Shown in pieces: positions 8,658-17,989 of a DNA stretch of 64,000 nt. Numbering within the stretch: position 1 is the first letter of the stretch; every line of letters starts with the position of its first letter. The translations under genes and the position numbers were made by a program. A model generated the notes under the pieces. The model did no database searches and had not been told where the DNA came from. It saw only the letters and a list, made by a program, of their open reading frames with translations. The DNA comes from CAYMYN01 sp964394665 (lineage in GTDB: Bacteria > Planctomycetota > UBA1135 > GCA-002686595), in NCBI GenBank assembly GCA_964394665.1, contig CAYMYN010000012.1, forward strand, positions 1 to 64,000, written 5' to 3'.

Positions 8658-9719
8658 ATGAGACGATTCCTCGAGAGCGGGATGATCGCTGCGCTGCTCG
8701 TCGGCGCGGCCCACGGTCAGGTGTTGAGCGAATGGCAACTGAGCGGCCAGCCGGGCGACCAGGCCGCGACGGCGGCGACGAACGCGGCGGCGGGGCTCGC
8801 GGGCTTGCCCCTGGTGCGCGGCGCGGGCGTCAACCCTTCGGCCGCCGCCAACTCCTTCAGCGCCACCGGTTGGCACGACTTGGGGGCGCAGGACTACTTC
8901 GCCTTCGGCGTCACGGTCGAGCCCGGCTCGGAGCTGAACTTGGAAGAGCTGTGGATCGCGACGCGCTCCTCCAACACGGGGCCGGCGAACTGCGGCCTGT
9001 TCTACAGCGGCGACGGCTTCACCACGAACCTGTTCACCTTCGTGCAGAGCGGCACCGCGACGACCCAGTCGGTCGTCGACCTGCGCTCCCTGACCGGTCT
9101 GGCGGGCACGGTCGAGTTCCGCGTGCGGGCCCTCGACACGGTCTCCGCCGGGGGCGGGACGGTCAGCTCCGCGGGCGCGTTCCGCTTCGCCGATCCCACG
9201 GTCGCCGGCAACACGGTCCCCGTGCGCCTGACGGGCGCGGTGGTGCCGGCCGGCTCCTTCGCGGTGCCCTTCTGCACCGGGGACGGCGGCGGGGGAGCGT
9301 GCCCCTGTGGCAACACGGGCGGCGCGGGCGAGGGCTGCGCCAACAGCGGCGGTCAGGGCGCGCGCCTGGCGGCCGGCGGCACGGCGAGCGTGGCGGCGGG
9401 CGATCTCCTGCTGTGGACCTCCGGGCTCGTGCCCGGTCAACCGGGCCTCTACTTCCAGGGCAGCGTGATGGAGAACGCCGGCCAGGGCTTGACCTTCGGC
9501 GACGGCCTGCGCTGCACGGGCCCGATCGGCGTGCACCTCGAGAGCGTCCTCGCGAGCCCCGCGGGGACCTCGGCGACGGGCGGGAACCTGGCCCTCGTGG
9601 GCGCCGTCGCGCCCGGTCAGACGCGCACCTACCAGGTCTGGTACCGCGATCCGGGTACCAGCCCCTGCGGCTCGGGCTTCAACGCCAGCAACGGGCTCGC
9701 GATCACCTGGGTGCCGTAG
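8658..9719 (+). CDS. Secreted protein with Cys/Gly-rich planctomycete-type CTD
   Basis: The 353-residue protein has a signal peptide (MRRFLESGMIAALLVGAAHGQ), an N-terminal jelly-roll-like domain (about residues 25-200; 'GWHDLGAQDYFAFGVTVEPG') and a C-terminal module from about residue 210. The module pattern is CTGDGGGGACPCGNTGG..GEGC, then 'QPGLYFQG', 'FGDGLRCTG', 'TRTYQVWYRDP', 'CGSGFNASNGLAITWVP', stop. The same module recurs at 32715-34016 and 38633-39487. Its role is not established; position at the very C-terminus suggests an envelope-sorting or surface-anchoring signal. A terminator-like stem follows at 9736-9770. Start chosen at the ATG after AGAACGAG and before the hydrophobic segment. 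Confidence 0.75.
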   Translation: MRRFLESGMIAALLVGAAHGQVLSEWQLSGQPGDQAATAATNAAAGLAGLPLVRGAGVNPSAAANSFSATGWHDLGAQDYFAFGVTVEPGSELNLEELWIATRSSNTGPANCGLFYSGDGFTTNLFTFVQSGTATTQSVVDLRSLTGLAGTVEFRVRALDTVSAGGGTVSSAGAFRFADPTVAGNTVPVRLTGAVVPAGSFAVPFCTGDGGGGACPCGNTGGAGEGCANSGGQGARLAAGGTASVAAGDLLLWTSGLVPGQPGLYFQGSVMENAGQGLTFGDGLRCTGPIGVHLESVLASPAGTSATGGNLALVGAVAPGQTRTYQVWYRDPGTSPCGSGFNASNGLAITWVP

Positions 9720-9735
9720 CGCCCGGGTCGACCGT

Positions 9736-9770
9736 CCGGGGCCGCGGTGGTCCACCCGCCGCGGCCCCGG
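9736..9770. terminator. Bidirectional GC-rich hairpin between convergent genes
   Basis: CCGGGGCCGCGG at 9736-9747 pairs perfectly with CCGCGGCCCCGG at 9759-9770 across an 11-nt loop. It sits in the 60-bp gap between the stop codons of two convergent genes. There is no T-tract, so intrinsic termination is inferred only from stem strength and position. Confidence 0.5.
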
Positions 9771-9779
9771 CCCGCGCAC

Positions 9780-11393
9780 CTACCGGCGACGGTTCGTGTC
9801 GCCCGTGTCCTGGCCCGAACGCGCGAAGGCGCGCCAGGCCTCGTCGACGGTGCGGAACACGTCCTGTCCCTGCACGCCCCACAGGCGCTGGGCATCCTCG
9901 CGCCAACGTTGGATGAACGTCTGGCGGTTGGAGCTGTGTTGGCAGGCGGAGCGCAGGAACTCCTGACCGCGGCGCCCTTCCCTGCGCACGATGTAGTCGT
10001 AGAGGCTCCAGGACTTGGCCAGGTCGCCGTCCTCCATCTCGAACAGTTTCTTGAGCACCAGGCGATCGAGCGGCGGGCCGAGCTCCAGGGCCAGGGAGTT
10101 GTAGTAGGCCCGCAGCCCGACCTGCAGCGTCTTCTCGCCCTCCTTGCCCTTCTCGTCGCGCACGTAGCGCCCCTCGGGCGCGAATGCCTTGCAGGTCACC
10201 GTGTTGCGCCCCAGGTACTCGAGCGAGACGTACAGCGCGCAGCCCTCGGCCAACCAATCCTGGTCGAACCCGCGGCGGTTCAGGTTGTAGTGCACGAGGG
10301 TCAGGTGGTGTCCCAGGCCGTGGGCGACGATGCCCTCGAGGTCGGAGTTCTCCTCGATCCGGAAGTAGTCCAGGTGCTCGGAGCTCCCGAACAGGCGCGT
10401 GCGAGTGCCGGCCGACTCGAGGCGTTGTTCCTTGCGATCGCCCCACGAGAGGCCGTAGTAGTCGACGTAGAAGCGCTCGTGGTGCGTGCGGTCGGGCGGG
10501 CCGAGCCAGAACTCGCTGAAGATCCCAGCCGGGATCTTGTCCTCGAAGGCCTCGTCGACGTAGGGGTCGATGCAGTCGGCGCGGAAGCCGGCGACGATGC
10601 GCTCGCCGAGGTCGAGCAGAGCGCGCACGCGCTCCTCGCCGACCGACTCCAGGGCCGTGATGCGCAGGTGCTGGCTCTCCATCACGATGAACTTCACCGT
10701 GCCACCGGTGATGTTCGCCGAGGCTTGCGTGAGCTTGTCGGGGACGGGGACGCGTCGGATGGCCTTCAACGCGCTCTCCAGGCGTGCTGCCAGGGCATCG
10801 CTCTCGACGGTCTTGCGCTGGCGCTCGATCTCGGTTCCGAGCTTCTTCGCCGCGACCGGGAAGGCGCTGCTCTCGAGCCAGCTCTGCAGGCGCTCCTGGG
10901 CCGCGAGCATGCGCCGGTGCGCGGCCAGCCAGCCCGCGCTGGCCTTGGGCTGCCCGTCCCGGACCAGCGCGTGCTCGTTCACCTGGGCCAAGCGCACGCG
11001 GTACTCCTGGGCCAGACCGGCCAGGCTCTGGTGCTCGACGAGGAGCGCGATGCGCGCGACGTGTTGGCCCTGGACCGGGATCACCCGTTTGCGGTCGGTG
11101 AGCACGCGCTCCTCGCCCTCCAGGCGGTAGGGCACGGCGCTCGGGTCGCCGGGGTCGGGCACGAAGAGCTCGAAGCGTCCCTCGCGCGGGAAGGTGATGT
11201 TGCGGCGCGCCGGGTCGTAGGTGATCCCGCTGCGCGCTTCGCCCACGAGCACGTCCCGCCCGTCGATGCGCACCAAGTCCTTGCGGTAGCGTTGGGCGGC
11301 TTTCTCGTCGTTGAAGTGGACGGCGAAGATCTGCGCCTGGGCCAGGGAAGCCAGGCACAGGAGCGCGAGCACGGGGAGCAGGGATCGGCGCAT
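9780..11393 (-). CDS. Secreted metallopeptidase-like protein with altered HExxH motif
   Basis: The 537-residue protein starts at ATG 11393 with a signal peptide (MRRSLLPVLALLCLASLAQA). After a helical middle region the C-terminal third shows a gluzincin layout: 'GIVAHGLGHHLTLVHYN' (about 355-370) followed by 'DWLAEGCALYVSLEYLG' (about 379-394). In peptidases of this kind the first motif is HExxH, with the Glu of the second motif as third zinc ligand. Here H358, H362 and E383 are present but the catalytic Glu is Gly359. The codon is GGC, two changes from GAG, so a simple read error is unlikely. It may bind metal without hydrolysis. An alternative longer start into the neighbouring region gives low-complexity sequence and was rejected. 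Confidence 0.65.
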   Translation of the reverse strand: MRRSLLPVLALLCLASLAQAQIFAVHFNDEKAAQRYRKDLVRIDGRDVLVGEARSGITYDPARRNITFPREGRFELFVPDPGDPSAVPYRLEGEERVLTDRKRVIPVQGQHVARIALLVEHQSLAGLAQEYRVRLAQVNEHALVRDGQPKASAGWLAAHRRMLAAQERLQSWLESSAFPVAAKKLGTEIERQRKTVESDALAARLESALKAIRRVPVPDKLTQASANITGGTVKFIVMESQHLRITALESVGEERVRALLDLGERIVAGFRADCIDPYVDEAFEDKIPAGIFSEFWLGPPDRTHHERFYVDYYGLSWGDRKEQRLESAGTRTRLFGSSEHLDYFRIEENSDLEGIVAHGLGHHLTLVHYNLNRRGFDQDWLAEGCALYVSLEYLGRNTVTCKAFAPEGRYVRDEKGKEGEKTLQVGLRAYYNSLALELGPPLDRLVLKKLFEMEDGDLAKSWSLYDYIVRREGRRGQEFLRSACQHSSNRQTFIQRWREDAQRLWGVQGQDVFRTVDEAWRAFARSGQDTGDTNRRR

Positions 11394-11598
11394 CGGGGAC
11401 GGGGGAGGGGGGGACGGAACGGCGCGGGCTCCCGCGGGAGCCCGCGGCACAGTACCCCGCACGGGCGCCGGGGGGACCGGAGAAAGGCGGCCCGATGGAA
11501 GCTCGGGGGCCGGCGGCGGCGGTTCGGGCGACTCGGGAGCCACCCGGGCAGGAGGGTGCGCCCGGACCGGGCCGAACGGGGGAAGCGCTCCGCGCCGG

Positions 11599-13032
11599 TC
11601 AGCCGGCGCGGGGCAGGCGCACGTGGAAGGTGCAGCCCGGTCCGTCGCCGTTGGGGGCCACGGCGATCGAGCCGGAGTGCAGCAGCACGGCGCGCCGCGC
11701 GATCGCCAGGCCCAGGCCGCTGCCGGCCGCGCGGCCCTCCTGGAGCGGGGGCGCCGGGCCCTGCTCGAAGGGCAGGAAGATGCGCTCGGCGTGTTCGCTC
11801 GGGATGCCGGGGCCCGAGTCGCGGACCGAGAGCACCACGTCGGGGCCCTCGACCGCGACCCGCAGCTCGACCTCGGCGCCCTCGGGCGAGTACCGGATGG
11901 CGTTGCGCAGCAGGTTCTCGACCACGCTGCCGAGGAGCACGGCGTCGCCGCGCACCAGCGGCTCGGCCACGGCGTCCTCGGGACGCTGGAAGCGCGGCAC
12001 GAGTCGCACCCCGCGGCGGCGCGCCAGCGGGGTCGTGTGCGAGAGGGCATCGATGGCGACGTCGTGCAGGATGAGCTCCTCGCGATCGGAGAGGCCGCGG
12101 GAGAGGTCCGCGCGCGAGAGGCCGAGGAAGGTCTCCACCAGGCGCGTCAGGCGCTTGAGCTCCTCCTCGACGCTGCGCACGTAGCGTTCGTGGTCCTCGG
12201 GCCCCGGCGTCCCGGCCTGCAGCACCTGCGCCTCGGCTAGCAGCACCGAGACGGGCGTGCGCAGCTCGTGGGAGGCGTGGCTGATGAACAGCTCCTGGGC
12301 GCGGTAGCTCTCCTCGATGCGGCGCAGGGCTTGGTTGAGCTCCTCCTCGAGGCGTCGCACCTCGTGGTCGACGGCGCCGACCTCGAGGCCCTCGGCGAGC
12401 CGCTCGGGCTGCACGCCGCGGGCGGCTTCCGAGAAGCGCCGGAAAGGGGACACGGCGCGCCCGCCGATCAGCCAGGACGCGACCAGGGCGGCGATCAGGC
12501 CCACGGGCACGCCGATGCGGAAGAGGTCGAGGAACGGGCCGAAGGACCGTTCGGGATCGTCGGCCGCGACGGCGACCTGCAGGTAGAGCGGCTCGGGGCC
12601 CTCGACGACGAAGGGCAGGGTGACGAGTTGGAGCGCCACGTCGCGGCCGAGGAGCTCGTTGCCGCGCGCGGCGGGGAGGCTCGTGAAGGAGGGCAGGAGC
12701 CCGCGCTCGGGGTCGCCGAAGGGCAACTCGGCGGCCCGGCTGCCGGGCGTCCTGGCCAGCACGGTGCCGTCCGGCGCGCGCACGGCGAAGAGCTGGAAAC
12801 GCGCGTCGGCGGGCAACAGGGCCGCCACCGCGCGGTCGGACCAGGGGGGCTGGTTGATCGCGAGGTTGTTGGCGAAGACCTCCGCCGAGCGCCCGAGCCG
12901 CCCCTCGAAGCCCTGGGTCAGGGTTTCGCGCCGCAGGGCCACGGCGAGCGCCAGGAGCCCGACCTGGATGGCGACGAACACCATCAGGTACCAGAGCGTC
13001 AACTTGAGGCGTAGGGAGCCGGGCAGGCGCAT
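11599..13032 (-). CDS. Sensor histidine kinase, OmpR-partner type
   Basis: The 477-residue protein has a first membrane segment at about residues 12-32 (LWYLMVFVAIQVGLLALAVA), a periplasmic sensor region of about 130 residues with no recognised fold, a second segment (IGVPVGLIAALVASWLIGG), a HAMP-like linker, the H-box 'FISHASHELRTPVSVL' (phosphoacceptor His), N-box 'ENLLRNAIRYS', G1 'DSGPGIP' and G2 'GSGLGLAIARR'. It would autophosphorylate and pass phosphate to the regulator encoded immediately upstream on the same strand (100-bp gap). The signal is unknown. Confidence 0.92.
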   Translation of the reverse strand: MRLPGSLRLKLTLWYLMVFVAIQVGLLALAVALRRETLTQGFEGRLGRSAEVFANNLAINQPPWSDRAVAALLPADARFQLFAVRAPDGTVLARTPGSRAAELPFGDPERGLLPSFTSLPAARGNELLGRDVALQLVTLPFVVEGPEPLYLQVAVAADDPERSFGPFLDLFRIGVPVGLIAALVASWLIGGRAVSPFRRFSEAARGVQPERLAEGLEVGAVDHEVRRLEEELNQALRRIEESYRAQELFISHASHELRTPVSVLLAEAQVLQAGTPGPEDHERYVRSVEEELKRLTRLVETFLGLSRADLSRGLSDREELILHDVAIDALSHTTPLARRRGVRLVPRFQRPEDAVAEPLVRGDAVLLGSVVENLLRNAIRYSPEGAEVELRVAVEGPDVVLSVRDSGPGIPSEHAERIFLPFEQGPAPPLQEGRAAGSGLGLAIARRAVLLHSGSIAVAPNGDGPGCTFHVRLPRAG

Positions 13033-13132
13033 GGGATGGCCGTTCCCAGGGCGCTTCAGGGCGCGGCGTGGGCGCGCGGGCCCTGCTCCGCGGGATTCGG
13101 GGAAGCCGTCGGGGGCATCGGGGCTGGGCCGC

Positions 13133-13825
13133 TCACGGTCGTAGGCCGGTGCGTTCGGGCGCGCCGAAGCGGTAGCCGACGCCGACCACGGTGTGGATCA
13201 GCTTGGTCTCGAAGTCGCGCTCGAGCTTCTTGCGCAGGCTCGAGATGTAGACGTCGATGACGTTGCTCGTCGGTTCGCTCGAGAGGTCCCAGAGCTTCTC
13301 CGCGATCAGGGTGCGGGGCAGCACGCGGTCGGGGTTGCGCACGAGGAACTCGAGCAAGGAGAACTCCTTGGTGGAGATCTGGATGCGGTGGCCGGCGCGG
13401 GTCACCTTGCGGCCGAGCAGGTCGAGCACGAGATCGCCGTAGCGCAACTCGGTCGACTCGGTGGCCTGGCCGCGCCGCAGGAGGGCCCGCACGCGCGCGG
13501 AGAGCTCCTCGAACTCGAAGGGCTTGGTCAGGTAGTCGTCGGCCCCGGCGTCCAGGCCCTCGACCTTCTGCGTCGTGGTCGAGAGCGCCGTCAGCATCAG
13601 GATCGGGGTCGAGATCTCGCGGCGCCGCAGGTTGCGGCAGACCTCGACCCCGTCGCGGTCGGGCAACATGCGGTCGAGCACGATCGCGTCGTACGCTCCG
13701 GCCGCGGCGAGGTCCTCGCCCTCGAACCCGCCCTCGCAGGCGTCCACGGAGTGACCCTGTTCCTCGAGCCCGCGTTGGATCGCGGCCCGCAGCTTGGGAT
13801 TGTCCTCGATGACCAGGATGCGCAT
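13133..13825 (-). CDS. Response regulator, OmpR/PhoB family
   Basis: The 230-residue protein starts at ATG 13825. The receiver domain (1-120) shows the acidic pair in 'LVIEDNPK', the phosphoacceptor Asp in 'AIVLDRMLPDRDG', the Thr in 'ILMLTA' and the Lys in 'YLTKPFEFEEL'. The C-terminal winged-helix DNA-binding domain has 'ISTKEFSLLEFLVRNPDRVL' and 'VYISSLRKKLERDF' followed by the 'VVGVGYRF' hairpin. It is cytosolic and is transcribed just ahead of its histidine kinase. Target genes cannot be told from the sequence. Confidence 0.94.
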   Translation of the reverse strand: MRILVIEDNPKLRAAIQRGLEEQGHSVDACEGGFEGEDLAAAGAYDAIVLDRMLPDRDGVEVCRNLRRREISTPILMLTALSTTTQKVEGLDAGADDYLTKPFEFEELSARVRALLRRGQATESTELRYGDLVLDLLGRKVTRAGHRIQISTKEFSLLEFLVRNPDRVLPRTLIAEKLWDLSSEPTSNVIDVYISSLRKKLERDFETKLIHTVVGVGYRFGAPERTGLRP

Positions 13826-13887
13826 GGGGGGTGGGGTTCGGGTGCGCGGGATTGTAGTCCCGGGTCGCGCGCCGATCCTACCCGCGT

Positions 13888-15282
13888 TCAAGCCGGAGGG
13901 TCGAGTTCCCCGCGCCGCGCCAAGCGCCGTCGCACCCGCCCCGCCAGCCCGCGCGGGAGACCGCGCCAGGTCGCCCGAGCACCCGAGTTGCTCGCCCCCG
14001 CGAGGTGGAAGTAGTCGAACAGCCGCAGGCGCGCGTCGGTCCGGTTCTCGTGGAAGCGGCCGTTGAAGAGCAGGGTCTCGCCGCCCCACAGGAATCGGAA
14101 CGCGTAGTGCAGCGCGGCCGAGGACAGGCTGAGGTCGCACGCCTCCGGTGTCCTCCGGATGGGGCGCAGGCCGTGGGTGGGGTGGAACGCGTAGGCCTGG
14201 CGGTGGTCGGGCACGAACAGGGCGCATTCCTCGGGCCGCAGCAAGCGGTGGGCGAGGGTCGCGAGGCCGCGCAGGTTCCCGGCCCGCCCGTAGCGGCGGC
14301 GCGCGCTGCTGGCGGCCAGGTGCAACTTCAGGCGCAGCGCGTCGGAGCCCGCGAGGACGTTGCGACAATAGCGCCGGCTCTCGGCCACGAGCTCCTCCGG
14401 CGGCACGCTGCGCGGCGCGGTCCGCGGGCGCGTGGCGACGCTGGCTTCGTCCAGCGCATAGCGCTCCAGCGCCGCGCGGTTGTCGTGCGGCTCGCCGAGC
14501 TCCCAGCGGTCTCCGGGGTAGAGCACCACGACCTCGGCGCCGGCCGCCGAGGACAGGCCCGCGACGACCTCCTCCAGGGGCAGGAAGCCATCGTTCATGT
14601 AGGCGTTCTCCTCGTGGCAGAACCAGATGAAGCTCGCGATCGGGAGCAGATGGCGCGGGCGGAGCTCCTCGCACTGCAGGACCGTGCGCTCCAGCATCTT
14701 GCGCGCTCCGCCCCGCCGGCGCTCGAAGTCCTCGGCGTTCCCGTCCCAGGCGGAGATCGAGAACTGCGTCGCGAGCACGTCGATCGGGCCCACGCGTTCG
14801 GCGATCGCGCGCAAGCGGCGTCGATCGTGCAGGTCGCAGTCGTTCAGGTTCAGCAGGGTCGCGCCCTGCGCGCGTACGCACAGCCAGGAGTCGGCGAAGC
14901 CCTGCTGGGGCGAGCACAGCACCTCGAAGCCGCTCGCGAGCTCGACCCAGCGGTCGGAGGGCAACTCGCGCACGCGGCCGAAGCCCAGGCCCGCGCAGAA
15001 GTCGAGGACCTTGCGATCGAGGGTCGTCTGGTAGAGCACCTCCAGGCGCGCGCGGACCTCGGGCGGGATGCGCTTGAGCGTCGGCGGGTGGAAGTGGTCG
15101 GGGTGCTCGTGGGAGAACCAGACGTGGGTCAGCGAGGCGAAGTCCTCCGGTGCCAGCACCGAGGGCGCGAGCAGGCCCCAGGAGTCGTCGAAGGCCCGTC
15201 CGTCGAGCCAGGGGTCGCTGATCAACCGCTGGCCGGCGGCCTCGACGATGAACGACGCGTGGTTGACGAACTCGAGGAGCAT
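13888..15282 (-). CDS. MBL-fold hydrolase-like protein (UlaG/CMAH-N-like)
   Basis: The 464-residue protein starts at ATG 15282 (MLLEFVNHASFIVEAAGQRL). The zinc motif H58-x-H60-x-D62-H63 lies in 'VWFSHEHPDHFHP'. The sequence 'LISDPWLDGRAFDDSWGLL' and the later 'LLNLNDCDLHDRR' and 'ISAWDGNAEDF' match the large MBL group that includes UlaG-type lactonases and the N-terminal part of CMP-Neu5Ac hydroxylase-like proteins. A C-terminal extension of about 200 residues, rich in Arg, has no domain I recognise. Cytosolic. Substrate unknown. It sits upstream of the two-component pair on the same strand with a 62-bp gap, so co-transcription is possible. Confidence 0.75.
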   Translation of the reverse strand: MLLEFVNHASFIVEAAGQRLISDPWLDGRAFDDSWGLLAPSVLAPEDFASLTHVWFSHEHPDHFHPPTLKRIPPEVRARLEVLYQTTLDRKVLDFCAGLGFGRVRELPSDRWVELASGFEVLCSPQQGFADSWLCVRAQGATLLNLNDCDLHDRRRLRAIAERVGPIDVLATQFSISAWDGNAEDFERRRGGARKMLERTVLQCEELRPRHLLPIASFIWFCHEENAYMNDGFLPLEEVVAGLSSAAGAEVVVLYPGDRWELGEPHDNRAALERYALDEASVATRPRTAPRSVPPEELVAESRRYCRNVLAGSDALRLKLHLAASSARRRYGRAGNLRGLATLAHRLLRPEECALFVPDHRQAYAFHPTHGLRPIRRTPEACDLSLSSAALHYAFRFLWGGETLLFNGRFHENRTDARLRLFDYFHLAGASNSGARATWRGLPRGLAGRVRRRLARRGELDPPA

Positions 15283-15519
15283 GGTCGGGATCCGCTTCGA
15301 TCGGCGCGGGCGCGGGTCGGGGCCAAGCCGAACTCGAACCCACGGCTGCGAGCCGGAGGTTATCCGGGCGGATCCGCGGGCGTTCCAGGCGGCGAGCGCC
15401 GCCCCCTCCCCACGCCGCCCGGGGCCGGCGCCGGGCCCCCTCCCCGGGGGTCCCGGGCGCCGGTCGCGGGCCGGAGCTATCCTGGCGGGCCGCCGAGCGG
15501 CGCGACCCCGGCCACCCCC

Positions 15520-16921
15520 ATGCCCCGAACCCGACCCGCCTCCCGCCCGATCCCTCCGCCGACCCGGCCGGNNNNNNNNNNGGGTCCGGGCTCGCCCGTC
15601 GCGCCGGCCTGCCCTCCTCGGGGCGGGGCTCGCCCTGCTCGGCGCCGGCTGCACCCTGCCCTCCCTCGAACCCCGCGGGCCGCGGGTCGAGTTCTCCGCC
15701 CCCGCATCGGCCGTCGGGGCGCCCGCGGGTGACGGCGGCTCGGGGGAGCTGGCCCGCGCCGAGCTGCGGCCGCTGTTGCTGTGGCGCGGCGACCCCCTGG
15801 CGATCGAGTTCGTCGATGCCGCCGAGGACGGGGCTCCCGCCGCGGACACGCCGGCCTGGGTGCTGCACGATCTCGAGCTCCTCGGCGACGACGGCCGTGT
15901 CGAGCGCGCCCACCTGCGCTCGAACGGGGAGCGCATGACCCTGCCCTTCGACGCCCTGCACCTGGCGCGGCCCAGCGGCTCGAGCGCCGGCGGCGCACGG
16001 ATGACGCCGCGCTCGGCCGCCTGGCACGGTGCGCTCCAGAACGGCGGCGAGGATCGCAACGGCGTCGGGGACCGACACACGCCGCTCTTCGCCGAGCGCG
16101 TCAGCGAGCGCCTCGAGGGCGAGTTCCAGGACAGCGAGCCGGCCGAGTATGCCGGGCAGTCCCTGGTCGTGCGCTTGCGCAGCGCGAACAACCACTACCA
16201 CCGCGTCTCGCTCGCGCCCGCGGAGTGGTTGGCGGCGCACGAGGCGCGTCCGGTCGCCGGAACCCGGCTGGCCGCGCGCGGCGTGCGCACGCGCGACGCC
16301 AAGGGCGGGTTGTTCGTGGCCCGCGAGCTCGAGCTCGACGGCCGCACGGTCGTGCTGCGGCGCGAGGACGGTGTCCCGCTGTGGACCCCGGCCCCCGAGC
16401 CGACCCCCCAGCCGCAACCGCAGCCCGATCCCGCACCCGGGCCGGAGGCGCGACCGATCCCCGAGCCGGCGTCCGAGCCGACGATCCCCCCCGCCGCGCA
16501 GCCGATCGGCGAGCCGCAGGGCGCGAACGGTTCGGCGCCGGCCGTGGAGGACGGCCCGCCCGCGCCCGAGCCGCTCCTGCGCCAGGGTCGGCTGTCGGCC
16601 CAGGCCCTGCTCGTCACGCCCCTCGCGACGTCCTCGGCGACGGCCGAGGCTCCGCGCGCCTTCGCCGTGAGCGCCTTCGTGATCGACCTCGACGCGGGCC
16701 GCGTCTCCTTCCTGGCCCTGCGGCCGGTCGGAACGGGCGACGCGGAGGAGACCTGGACCTGGGTCCCCTGGGAAGCGCTCGACTGGCGAGCAGGCCACCC
16801 GTGGCTGCGCCCGGCGGCCGAGCCGGGACCGGCGCCGAGCGCGGGCATCGACGTCCGCACCCTGCTCCCGGCCGACTCCGTGCTCGCGCGCGCGCGGCGG
16901 CACTGGCTCGGCGGCGCTTGA
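15520..16921 (+). CDS. Putative lipoprotein with PRC-barrel-like segment, spanning assembly gap
   Basis: The frame after the N run reads RARPSRRPALLGAGLALLGAGC, a basic n-region, hydrophobic core and lipobox-like LLGAGC, so an envelope lipoprotein is likely. The ATG at 15520 is the probable start, but it is out of frame with the rest across ten N of unknown true length, so the 5' end is unreliable. About 450 residues follow: an N-terminal domain ending near 'HYHRVSLAPAEWL', a Pro/Glu-rich linker (PEPTPQPQPQPDPAPGPE), and a C-terminal segment 'AVSAFVIDLDAGRVSFLALR...VPWEALDW' that resembles a PRC-barrel. Role unknown. It ends near the inverted-repeat element at 17034. Confidence 0.5.
15572..15581. 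other. Assembly gap (10 N)
   Basis: Ten consecutive N interrupt the signal-peptide region of the lipoprotein gene. A round ten usually marks a scaffold join of unknown real length, so the frame across it cannot be trusted. Confidence 0.95.
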
Positions 16922-17033
16922 CGGGCCGCCCGCGCCGTTCCGTCTGCCTGGAACGGCGACCGCCCCGATCCCGCCCACGGAGGAGCCGGACCGGGGCGGC
17001 GACGGACCGCGCGGGACGCGGCCCGACGATCGC

Positions 17034-17235
17034 TAGCCCGGGTCATTCATGAGATTTTCGAGCAGACGAGCCCAAGTCGTTGTCTGGTGGTGCTTTGCGG
17101 GCGCGGGAGCCGGAGGCGACCTTGAACAGGTCGTTGAGGACTCCCGTGGCCGCAAAGTGCCGCCAGGCGGCGAAAGGCGGCCGCAGGCCGCCGGTTGGGC
17201 CGTCTGGTCGGAAATCTCATGAATAATCCGGGCTA
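17034..17235. mobile_element. MITE-like or IS-remnant element with 25-bp terminal inverted repeats
   Basis: The left end (from 17034) begins TAGCCCGGGTCATTCATGAG and continues into ATTTTC; the right end (17211-17235), read on the other strand, is TAGCCCGGATTATTCATGAG then ATTTC. The 25-bp ends differ at only two positions. The 202-bp element is too short for a transposase. CTAG flanks the CCCGG ends on both sides and may be a 4-bp target duplication, though it could also be part of the repeat. One minus-strand frame inside reads 'FAAWRHFAATGVLNDLFKVASGS' and stops just before the left end, so the interior may be a relic of a transposase C-terminus. It lies 2 bp from the stop codon of the next gene. 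Confidence 0.6.
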
Positions 17236-17237
17236 GG

Positions 17238-17792
17238 TCAGAAGTTCAGCATGTCCGTGACCGTGTGCAGGCCGGTCAGGTTCGCGCCGAAGCCGAAGCC
17301 GGGGTCGCGATACATCACCTGGAAGTGCCAGGTGCCGACCGGGCTCCCCAGGCCCGTCACCGAGTAGAACGTTCCTGCGCCCGTCAGCTCGGGCGGCGCG
17401 GCCTTCACCATCGTGAAGGGGTTGAGGCACAGATTGCCGCCGAGGAACGGGTATTGGGCCACGGTGCTCGGGGCCGCGACCAGTTGGGACCAGTTCCCGA
17501 CGGGCATCTGGATGCCGAGCAACTGCGAGTTGCCGGCGTACTGCAGGTAGGCCGGGAATCCCGTCGAGTTGGCGACCGGGTCGCAGTCCCCGGGGCCCAT
17601 CGTATCCAGGGTGACCTCGTCGTCGGTGACGCTGTCGACGACGTCGTTGGCCTCGTCGGCGACGACGACCACCTCGCTCTCGGAGACCTCCAGGATCTCC
17701 ACTTCTCCCTCCGCGTCCAGGGTGGCGGAGGAGACCAGCACCGGGGCCATGAACAGGGCCCCGATGCACGCGGCGGACAGACCAGTTCTCAT
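17238..17792 (-). CDS. Small secreted protein with WHFQxxYRDP C-terminal signature
   Basis: The 184-residue protein starts at ATG 17792 after GAGAGG. It has a signal peptide (MRTGLSAACIGALFMAPVLV), an acidic Val/Glu/Asp-rich linker (about residues 25-65), then a domain starting 'CDPVANSTGFPAYLQYAG' and ending 'GTWHFQVMYRDPGFGFGANL'. That end resembles the second type of planctomycete C-terminal module (compare 60548-62479: 'STWNFQFIHRDSP...GWNLSQGL'). Here the module is almost the whole protein. Probable envelope or extracellular location; function unknown. The inverted-repeat element abuts its 3' end, so transcription termination may be affected. Confidence 0.65.
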   Translation of the reverse strand: MRTGLSAACIGALFMAPVLVSSATLDAEGEVEILEVSESEVVVVADEANDVVDSVTDDEVTLDTMGPGDCDPVANSTGFPAYLQYAGNSQLLGIQMPVGNWSQLVAAPSTVAQYPFLGGNLCLNPFTMVKAAPPELTGAGTFYSVTGLGSPVGTWHFQVMYRDPGFGFGANLTGLHTVTDMLNF

Positions 17793-17989
17793 TTCGTACC
17801 TCTCTCGAAGGTCCAAAGGGACGGAGCTGCCGGGGTGGGGGCGAGTCCCAGCTCCTGGGAACAGGGGAATCCGGTCCCCACATCCTGTCCACAAGAATCC
17901 GCCCCGATGCGAGACAGCACCCCCCGCGGGTGCCCCTGGGCGTCGGCGGGACGGGTACGGCCCACAGCCCGGAGCCCCGCGCCCCGCGA

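Noticed and set aside
11457..11600. Extension of the metallopeptidase-like gene upstream to about 12050
   Set aside because: The extension overlaps the histidine kinase gene in another frame and is low-complexity; the ATG at 11393 precedes a clean signal peptide.
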